Part shown: one piece after another, positions 6,160 to 10,259 of the stretch
Numbering within the stretch: position 1 is the first letter of the stretch
Layout of the letters: the number at the start of each line of letters is the position of its first letter
NCBI GenBank assembly: GCA_964648335.1
Contig: CAZYLZ010000029.1
Span: 1-10,259, forward strand
Origin: CAZYLZ01 sp964648335
GTDB taxonomy: Bacteria > Patescibacteriota > Minisyncoccia > Phycocordibacterales > UBA2100
DNA: 10,259 nt
Direction of reading: 5' to 3'
Program-made: the position numbers and the translations under genes
Notes under the pieces: model-generated
What the model was told of the DNA's origin: nothing
Database searches by the model: none
Seen by the model: the letters and a program-made list of their open reading frames with translations, nothing else

Positions 6160-7034
6160 TGATGGCACGTGTCCCTCTGCGAAGAACCGCCGGCTCGCGG
6201 CCCTCGTACCTGCCGCCGCGGCAGAACGCACCCCGCTTGCGTGAGCGGCGCATGCGGCGCAACTACATCCGGGCTGGCATCGGCCTTTTCCTCTTACTCC
6301 TGTTCGTATGGGGCATATCGATGCTCACCTACTCATCGCTACTCAGTGTCGGGGAGATAAAGGTGGTGAGCGCAACATCGGTATCGTCCACCGCGATCCG
6401 CGCATACGTCGACTCGAAGCTCGACACCGGGGGGCGTCCGTTCTTTTCGCCGCGAACGGTCTTCTTCTTGCCCAAGAAGGAGATAGAGCAGGGACTTCTC
6501 ACCACGTTCCCCGATCTCCTTACGGCAAAAGTTACCGTTGCCACCTGGGTGCGCCCGACCTTGTTTGTCGAGGTACACGAGCGTGAGACCGCAAGCACAT
6601 GGTGCACATCCTTGGTCGACCCGCGCATGTGCTACCACTTCGACGAAGGTGGGTTCTTGTTCGAGAAGTCTATCCCGACGCCGATGATCTTTGCTGGCGG
6701 AATCGCATCGTCGTCGAATCCGATCGGTTCGCGCTACCTTAAGGACACGCTCGCAGATGCACGCATCATTTTAGGCGGCATCAAGGACCTCAGGTTCGTG
6801 CCGACGGCATTTGTCGCAGGACCAGCGGACGAGTTTGCGATCCATGTGCAAGGTGGGGCGGTGATACGGGGCAGGTTCAAGGACGGCGCCGACAATTTCC
6901 TCATCAATCTCAAGACGGTGCTCGAGACCGAGGCTCTGCGCGGTAACCGCGAGACCATCGAGTACGTCGACCTGCGCTTTGGCGATCGCATCTTTTACAA
7001 GCTCCACACAGAAACAGAAAAGGCCGCAGAGTGA
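6159..7034 (+). CDS. ftsQ: FtsQ/DivIB-like cell division protein with POTRA domain
   Basis: A 291-residue bitopic protein. An Arg/Pro-rich cytoplasmic tail (1-38) precedes one membrane helix (about 39-58). The external part begins LLSVGEIKVVSATSVSSTAI, a typical POTRA opening, and ends with YVDLRFGDRIFYKL (269-282), the hallmark C-terminal FtsQ strand. FtsQ family members link early and late divisome proteins at the septum; that role is inferred from the family. Two cysteines, C149 and C158, flank a short segment in the extracytoplasmic domain and could form a disulfide. The start overlaps the serS stop by one base (TAATG), and two ATGs lie in tandem (6159 and 6162); no Shine-Dalgarno is visible, so translation is probably coupled to serS. 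A hairpin terminator surrounds the stop. Confidence 0.86.
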   Translation: MMARVPLRRTAGSRPSYLPPRQNAPRLRERRMRRNYIRAGIGLFLLLLFVWGISMLTYSSLLSVGEIKVVSATSVSSTAIRAYVDSKLDTGGRPFFSPRTVFFLPKKEIEQGLLTTFPDLLTAKVTVATWVRPTLFVEVHERETASTWCTSLVDPRMCYHFDEGGFLFEKSIPTPMIFAGGIASSSNPIGSRYLKDTLADARIILGGIKDLRFVPTAFVAGPADEFAIHVQGGAVIRGRFKDGADNFLINLKTVLETEALRGNRETIEYVDLRFGDRIFYKLHTETEKAAE

Positions 7035-7050
7035 GCGGCCTTATCTTCCT
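7014..7050. terminator. Probable bidirectional terminator between ftsQ and the 59-aa gene
   Basis: An 8-bp stem, AAGGCCGC (7020-7027) with GCGGCCTT (7035-7042), has a 7-nt loop that contains the ftsQ TGA stop (7032-7034). The plus-strand tail ATCTTCCT is weak. On the minus strand the stem is followed by TTCTGTTTCTG, a better U-rich tract, so it probably serves mainly the leftward gene. Confidence 0.6.
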
Positions 7051-7059
7051 GAGGAGCGT

Positions 7060-7239
7060 CTACCAGAGCGAGCGAACAAAGGGCATCACGCGCTCCGAGA
7101 CAAACATCTTGATCGCTGACCATGCCTTGCGGCGCTCGCACTGTGCCTTCACGTAGCGGTCGTCGTAGTTGTCGTTCATGGCGGTCAGCGGGTCTTCAGG
7201 CTTGTCGAGATATTTGTATGCCTGATCTACGATAGACAT
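7060..7239 (-). CDS. Small hypothetical protein (59 aa)
   Basis: Not recognised. The 59-residue product starts MSIVDQAYKYLDKPEDP, is rich in charged and aromatic residues and ends with an amphipathic segment SAIKMFVSERVMPFVRSLW. It might lie against a membrane or a partner protein; this is inference. An in-frame ATG four codons upstream (7251) is less likely as the start because the GGAGG Shine-Dalgarno (7245-7249) lies between the two ATGs and is spaced 5 nt from the one at 7239. A promoter-like pair lies upstream and a hairpin terminator downstream, so this looks like a complete single-gene unit convergent with ftsQ. Function unknown. Confidence 0.7.
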   Translation of the reverse strand: MSIVDQAYKYLDKPEDPLTAMNDNYDDRYVKAQCERRKAWSAIKMFVSERVMPFVRSLW

Positions 7240-7244
7240 GGAAA

Positions 7245-7249
7245 CCTCC
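7245..7249 (-). promoter_or_regulatory. Shine-Dalgarno deciding the start of the 59-aa gene
   Basis: GGAGG on the minus strand, 5 nt before the ATG at 7239. It lies inside the longer open frame, which argues against the upstream ATG at 7251. Confidence 0.75.
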
Positions 7250-7273
7250 ATTGGGTTACGCGGTACTGGGCGA

Positions 7274-7301
7274 ATGCTAGCAGGTACACACTGGCGGTCA
7301 A
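7274..7301 (-). promoter_or_regulatory. Possible promoter for the 59-aa gene
   Basis: On the minus strand, TTGACC (7296-7301, 5 of 6) and TAGCAT (7274-7279, 4 of 6) are spaced 16 bp apart, leaving a leader of about 28 nt. It lies within the divergent gap to dusB. Confidence 0.45.
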
Positions 7302-7319
7302 TATGCTAGTGTTCTTTTC

Positions 7320-8288
7320 ATGAACTCGTTTTGGGACACCCTACGCACGCCGTTCTTTGTGATGGCACCATTAGAAGACGTGACAGACGCGGCTTTTCGG
7401 CGCGTCTTTGCCGCTACCGGCAAACCCGACATCACGTGGACCGAATTCACCTCGGCCGACGGTCTCGTGCTCGCCCCCGAGCCGGGGAAGACCAAACTCC
7501 TGAAGAAGCTCTTGTTTAGCGACGCAGAGCGCCCGATTGTCGCACAGCTCTTTAGCTCGGTACCCGAGCGTATGGAAAAGGCCGCAGCACTTGCGCAGCG
7601 CTTGGGCTTCGATGGTATCGACATAAACATGGGGTGTCCCGACAAGGCCGTCGAAAAGCAAGGTTGCGGTGCGGCACTCATAAAGAACCCTCCCTTGGCA
7701 CGTGCGCTCATTCGTGCTGCTAAGGCAGGAGCTGCGAACCTACCGGTCTCGGTAAAGACGCGCATTGGCTATAGCAAGAACGAGCTCGCTACCTGGCTGC
7801 CCGAGCTTTTGGCCGAAGACCCTGTAGCGGTGACGATCCATGCGCGCACACGGCAAGAACTCTCTGACGTTCCGGCGCGCTGGGAGCATGTTCGCGAGGC
7901 GGTCGCGATACGCGATGCACTTGGATCGAAGGCACGCATTATCGGCAACGGCGACGTCAAAGACATGGCTGATGCGCGCGCCAAGGTGGCGGCAAGTGGC
8001 GCCGACGGCGCAATGTTTGGACGCGCTCTGTTTGGCAATCCGTGGGTGTTCATCGAACCTGCGTACGTACCGACCCCGAAGGAGCGGATCGAAAAGCTCG
8101 CCGAGCACATACGGCTCTTCGACGAACTGCTAGGAGACACCGTCAACTTCGCGACTATGAAGAAGCACTTCAAGTCGTACCTGCATGGGTGGGATCATGC
8201 CAAGGATCTGCGCCTGCGCATGATGGAAACCATGGATGCGCCGACGGCGCTCGCGGTGCTCGCTTCGGCTTCTCAGGAGCTTGCATAA
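7320..8288 (+). CDS. dusB: tRNA-dihydrouridine synthase
   Basis: FMN-dependent tRNA-dihydrouridine synthase of 322 residues, which reduces specific uridines in tRNA with NADPH. The TIM-barrel opens with the family signature FFVMAPLEDVTDAAFRRVF (about residues 12-30). The catalytic motif INMGCPDKAVEKQGCGAALI places the active cysteine at C106. The FMN phosphate-binding part reads IGNGDV and then GADGAMFGRALFGNPW. The C-terminal helical domain contains HFKSYLHGWDHAKDLR. Family is certain; the B subtype is a guess, since the protein could equally be an unclassified bacterial Dus. No Shine-Dalgarno precedes the ATG. A TATGCT -10-like element (7302-7307) lies only 12 nt upstream, so the leader may be very short. 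The HTH and Fic genes follow in the same direction. Confidence 0.94.
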   Translation: MNSFWDTLRTPFFVMAPLEDVTDAAFRRVFAATGKPDITWTEFTSADGLVLAPEPGKTKLLKKLLFSDAERPIVAQLFSSVPERMEKAAALAQRLGFDGIDINMGCPDKAVEKQGCGAALIKNPPLARALIRAAKAGAANLPVSVKTRIGYSKNELATWLPELLAEDPVAVTIHARTRQELSDVPARWEHVREAVAIRDALGSKARIIGNGDVKDMADARAKVAASGADGAMFGRALFGNPWVFIEPAYVPTPKERIEKLAEHIRLFDELLGDTVNFATMKKHFKSYLHGWDHAKDLRLRMMETMDAPTALAVLASASQELA

Positions 8289-8330
8289 CCGCAAAAGCAG
8301 ACATAGTATCGCGAGAGCCGGGACAAACAC

Positions 8331-8337
8331 AGGGAGG
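8331..8337 (+). promoter_or_regulatory. Shine-Dalgarno for the small HTH gene
   Basis: AGGGAGG, 8 nt before the ATG at 8346, a strong site. A weak promoter-like pair (TTGCAT 8281-8286, TAGTAT 8304-8309, 17 bp apart) overlaps the end of dusB, so the pair of genes may have its own promoter. Confidence 0.7.
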
Positions 8338-8345
8338 CCACTAGT

Positions 8346-8615
8346 ATGGATTACCGGACATACGTTTGGTATCGACAATTCATTACTCGCAAGAGAGAAG
8401 AAAGTCGTAAGCGTCTCGATTTTCGTTGCAGAATCCTGTCTGCGATAGAAAAGATGCTCGACTCGGAGATCCCTTACGACATGCGAGAAATCGCGCGCCG
8501 AATAGGCTACTCGCCCGTCCGCGTGTACCACTTCATCGAAGGTGACACAGAACTCAGTCGGGTTGTGGCGTTGTACAGAAAGGTCTCGCGACCACACAAG
8601 AAGAGAGTGAGCTGA
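8346..8615 (+). CDS. Small helix-turn-helix protein next to Fic
   Basis: An 89-residue, strongly basic protein. The first 40 residues are rich in Arg, Lys and Tyr. Residues 46-66 (MREIARRIGYSPVRVYHFIEG) read like a helix-turn-helix: a helix with Ala-Arg-Arg-Ile, a Gly turn, then a recognition-type helix. DNA binding is therefore a reasonable inference, but I do not recognise a named family. It has a strong Shine-Dalgarno, and its TGA stop lies 30 nt before the Fic start, so the two are probably co-transcribed. It might regulate the pair or partner Fic. It does not show the (S/T)xxxE(G/N) motif of class I Fic antitoxins, so I do not call it an antitoxin. Confidence 0.72.
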   Translation: MDYRTYVWYRQFITRKREESRKRLDFRCRILSAIEKMLDSEIPYDMREIARRIGYSPVRVYHFIEGDTELSRVVALYRKVSRPHKKRVS

Positions 8616-8636
8616 TGCCGGTCCCGATAAAAATAC

Positions 8637-8640
8637 GGAG
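8637..8640 (+). promoter_or_regulatory. Shine-Dalgarno for the Fic gene
   Basis: GGAG, 5 nt before the ATG at 8646. It favours this start over the ATG at 8615, which overlaps the preceding stop but leads into an unrelated frame. Confidence 0.65.
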
Positions 8641-8645
8641 AATCA

Positions 8646-9239
8646 ATGGAAGAGCTTGCACGATCGATTCGAGAACACGTACTACACAGCAATGCGATAG
8701 AGAGGATCTTTGCCGAAGACGGCGATCCCTTGTTCGAGCGGCATCTCGAGGCTGCAGCGTATGTCGCCATACAATCGCAGCCGGGACATCATGGATGGAA
8801 TATCCATCCCGGCGAGATTCACTACCGACTGTTGCGCGGCATCGAACCATTTGCCGGCAAACAGCGGGCGACCGAGTTGGTCGTCGTCGACGGTAAAAGC
8901 GGTGCCGAGAACCCGATGCCGCCCGCCGCCGACGTACCGCGTCTCATGTGCGATTGGGAAGCGTCGTTTCATGCGCACTGGAAGGCAATCTACAACCACG
9001 GCGTGTATCACCGGCATCCGTGGGTGGTGCGACAGGCCGAAATGTATCACGATTGGTTGTTGTGCATCCATCCGTATAACGACGGAAACGGCCGCACCGC
9101 GCGACTCGTCTTTAATGCGCTTCTGCTTGCCGGACGCGTTCCCTGGAAGGTGATTCGGGTGAGTGAGATTAACCGCTACTACGCGCGTATCCAAAGCTAC
9201 GAGACGCAGGTATTCAGGCCCCGATACGGGTACACATAA
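8646..9239 (+). CDS. Fic-domain protein (AMP-transferase-type), with N-terminal inhibitory-like motif
   Basis: A 197-residue Fic/DOC-family protein. The diagnostic motif HPYNDGNGRTAR (residues 142-153) is a full HPFx(D/E)GNGRxxR match, with catalytic H142, anion-binding G147-N148-G149-R150 and R153. Upstream, GKQRATELVVVDG and the proline-rich PMPPAADVPRLM correspond to the usual G-x-x-R, flap and pre-helix region. Family members transfer AMP, or other nucleotide-derived groups, to protein hydroxyls. Near the N-terminus, HSNAIERIF (S15, E19) aligns with the inhibitory helix motif (S/T)xxxE(G/N), placing it near class II, self-inhibited Fic proteins, except that Arg replaces the final Gly/Asn. 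Target unknown. It follows a small HTH gene and is closed by a strong terminator. It could be a regulatory AMPylator or a toxin; sequence alone cannot decide. Confidence 0.93.
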   Translation: MEELARSIREHVLHSNAIERIFAEDGDPLFERHLEAAAYVAIQSQPGHHGWNIHPGEIHYRLLRGIEPFAGKQRATELVVVDGKSGAENPMPPAADVPRLMCDWEASFHAHWKAIYNHGVYHRHPWVVRQAEMYHDWLLCIHPYNDGNGRTARLVFNALLLAGRVPWKVIRVSEINRYYARIQSYETQVFRPRYGYT

Positions 9240-9242
9240 CGC

Positions 9243-9272
9243 CAGGCCGAGGGAAACCCTCGGCCTGTTTTT
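9243..9272 (+). terminator. Intrinsic terminator after Fic
   Basis: A perfect 11-bp GC-rich stem, CAGGCCGAGGG (9243-9253) with CCCTCGGCCTG (9257-9267), has loop AAA and is followed by TTTTT. It lies 3 bp past the stop. Confidence 0.92.
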
Positions 9273-9446
9273 ATATGGGCAGGGCTTTTAGGACCTGTGG
9301 AATCGAGTGTAGTTCAAGGCGTCCAAGCGACATGGTTGGAGGCGTACTTTGCGTACGACGACGAGCATGTCGTGTAGGACAACGAAGATGCCGCGGAATC
9401 CCGGAAGCGGGAAGAAATACGCCGATTACACGGGTCCTATTTCTGA
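9273..9446. other. Gap upstream of dnaX with possible RNA structure
   Basis: No supported gene. Coaxial inverted repeats share one centre: CGACATG (9328-9334) with CATGTCG (9366-9372), and inside it CGTAC (9343-9347) with GTACG (9353-9357). An outer GTCC/GGAC pair lies at 9321-9324 and 9377-9380. A separate 5-bp hairpin follows (TCCCG 9399-9403 with CGGGA 9408-9412, loop GAAG). A 26-codon GTG-start frame (9297-9374) is open but has no good Shine-Dalgarno. I could not match it to SRP RNA, tmRNA, 6S or tRNA. Confidence 0.35.
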
Positions 9447-9452
9447 TATACT
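9444..9452 (+). promoter_or_regulatory. Extended -10 promoter giving a probably leaderless dnaX mRNA
   Basis: TGATATACT (9444-9452) is an extended -10 (TGn plus TATACT, 5 of 6). I see no good -35. The -10 ends 7 nt before the ATG at 9460, so transcription would begin at or next to the A of the start codon. Confidence 0.6.
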
Positions 9453-9459
9453 CATCGAG

Positions 9460-10259
9460 ATGAAAAAAGAACCCAAACACGCAGCCCTCTATAGAACCTA
9501 CCGGCCCCAAAGCTTTGCCGAGGTACAGGGACAAGAAGCGGTGACCCGGGTGCTCGAGGCGGCGGTCAAAAATAAAGAAATCGGCCATGCGTACCTGTTT
9601 TCGGGAACGCGCGGCACGGGAAAAACCACCATCGCACGCATCTTTGCACACGCCATCGGTGCCACCGACAAAGATATCTACGAAATCGATGCGGCGTCGA
9701 ACAACGGCGTCGACTATATTCGCGAACTGCGCGAGGCCGTAAACACCATGCCGTTCGAGTCGCCCTACAAGGTGTACATCGTCGACGAGGCGCACATGCT
9801 AAGCAACGCCGCATGGAACGCGTTTCTCAAGACGCTCGAGGAGCCGCCAGCGCACGTGGTATTTATTCTTGCCACGACCGAGCTCGACCGCGTGCCCGAC
9901 ACCATTCAGTCGCGCTGCCAGGTGCACATCTTTAAGCAGCCAGGACGCGAGCTCTTGTCACTTACCATCACGAACATCGCCAAACTCGAGGGATATGCCG
10001 TCGAACCTGCCGCGGCAGAGCTCATCGCACTTCTGGCTCAGGGATCGTTTCGCGACGCACTCTCGACCTTGCAGAAGATCCTTACCGCAACCGATGCCAA
10101 AAAAGTGACGCTTGCCGATGTGGAAGAGGTGACGGGTGCTCCGAAGTCGGCGCTCGTCAATGCGCTCGTGCTTGCGATGGCGGATGCCGACAGTGGCAAA
10201 GCGCTCGCAGCGGTATCTGCGGCGCGCGAGAGTGGCGCAGACATGCGCATATTCACCGA
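9460..10259 (+). CDS. dnaX: DNA polymerase III subunit gamma/tau (clamp loader), C-terminus cut by window edge
   Basis: AAA+ clamp-loader ATPase, which opens and loads the sliding clamp during replication. The frame is open from the ATG at 9460 to the window edge (266 full codons). The N-terminus YRTYRPQSFAEVQGQ is the family opening. The Walker A is GTRGTGKT (residues 49-56), Walker B VYIVDEAH (D109, E110), sensor 1 LATTE (137-141), and the arginine-finger motif QSRCQ (R152). After Walker A the sequence goes from ARIFAHAIGATDKD directly to IYEIDAASNNGVDYIREL, so the four-cysteine zinc module that normally sits between them is missing. There is no Shine-Dalgarno; an extended -10 almost touches the ATG. 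The tau-specific region, if present, is outside the window. Confidence 0.95.
   Translation, partial: MKKEPKHAALYRTYRPQSFAEVQGQEAVTRVLEAAVKNKEIGHAYLFSGTRGTGKTTIARIFAHAIGATDKDIYEIDAASNNGVDYIRELREAVNTMPFESPYKVYIVDEAHMLSNAAWNAFLKTLEEPPAHVVFILATTELDRVPDTIQSRCQVHIFKQPGRELLSLTITNIAKLEGYAVEPAAAELIALLAQGSFRDALSTLQKILTATDAKKVTLADVEEVTGAPKSALVNALVLAMADADSGKALAAVSAARESGADMRIFT

Noticed and set aside
5737..6231. A 164-codon minus-strand frame across serS and the ftsQ start
   Set aside because: Antisense to the serS motif 3 region; no start signals.
8615..8896. A 93-codon frame starting on the HTH stop (TGATG overlap)
   Set aside because: It overlaps Fic in another frame, its translation is a Arg/Cys/Thr-rich shadow, and the Shine-Dalgarno at 8637-8640 serves the Fic ATG.
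9301..9330. Possible tRNA T-arm (AGTTCAAGG)
   Set aside because: The loop does not end in a pyrimidine, the 5-bp stem is not formed, and no acceptor or anticodon arm is present.
9391..9420. Possible SRP (4.5S) RNA hairpin near dnaX
   Set aside because: A CCCGGAAGCGGG hairpin resembles the GGAA tetraloop at first sight, but the conserved AGCA symmetric-loop bases and the matching 5' side are absent.
9271..9795. A 174-codon minus-strand frame across the dnaX start
   Set aside because: Mostly antisense to the dnaX Walker A and Walker B regions, and its end lies in the Fic terminator tail.
1..10259. CRISPR array, integrase, transposase or prophage genes
   Set aside because: No regularly spaced direct repeats and no protein of those families is visible; the nested palindrome at 2622-2720 is the only mobile-element-like signal.

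Overview
This 10.3 kb window is a compact bacterial chromosome segment made mostly of housekeeping genes, with several small unassigned genes and one Fic-domain gene set between them. Base composition is moderately GC-rich, and TGA ends several genes (for example dprA, the PP2C gene and ftsQ), so the code is the standard bacterial one and not code 25. Several traits suggest a member of the Candidate Phyla Radiation (Patescibacteria, Parcubacteria-like): a DnaX without its zinc module, a short single-pass FtsQ-like protein, many housekeeping starts without a Shine-Dalgarno sequence, and tiny intergenic gaps. This placement is inference and was not tested by phylogeny.

Layout. On the minus strand, 1-2040 is DNA topoisomerase I (topA, C-terminus beyond the window). 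A 180-bp gap carries a near-consensus sigma70-type promoter firing rightward into a 98-aa single-pass membrane protein (2221-2517) with a strong terminator. A gene-free stretch (2518-2776) contains a nested palindrome of about 100 bp that looks like a MITE-type repeat. dprA (2777-3637, minus) follows, then a 93-aa hypothetical (3722-4003, plus) with its own terminator, and a PP2C-type phosphatase (4089-4811, minus) with an excellent Shine-Dalgarno and terminator. Then come serS (4888-6159) and an ftsQ-like gene (6159-7034), joined by a TAATG overlap. A 59-aa small protein (7060-7239, minus) converges on ftsQ and probably shares its terminator. Next are dusB (7320-8288), a small helix-turn-helix protein (8346-8615), a Fic AMP-transferase-type protein (8646-9239) with a terminator, a 220-bp gap with possible RNA structure, and dnaX (9460 onward, C-terminus beyond the window).

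How the genes work together. The core genes serve DNA topology, DNA uptake or recombination, tRNA charging, tRNA modification, cell division and the replication clamp loader. The accessory genes (PP2C, HTH plus Fic, and three small proteins) are single genes or gene pairs, and all of them start with a visible Shine-Dalgarno. Most core genes do not, and dnaX appears to be leaderless. I see no CRISPR array, tRNA, rRNA, integrase or transposase. The features most worth following up are the Fic gene with its adjacent HTH gene, the zinc-less DnaX, the nested palindrome, the split in start-site architecture, and the structured gap upstream of dnaX.
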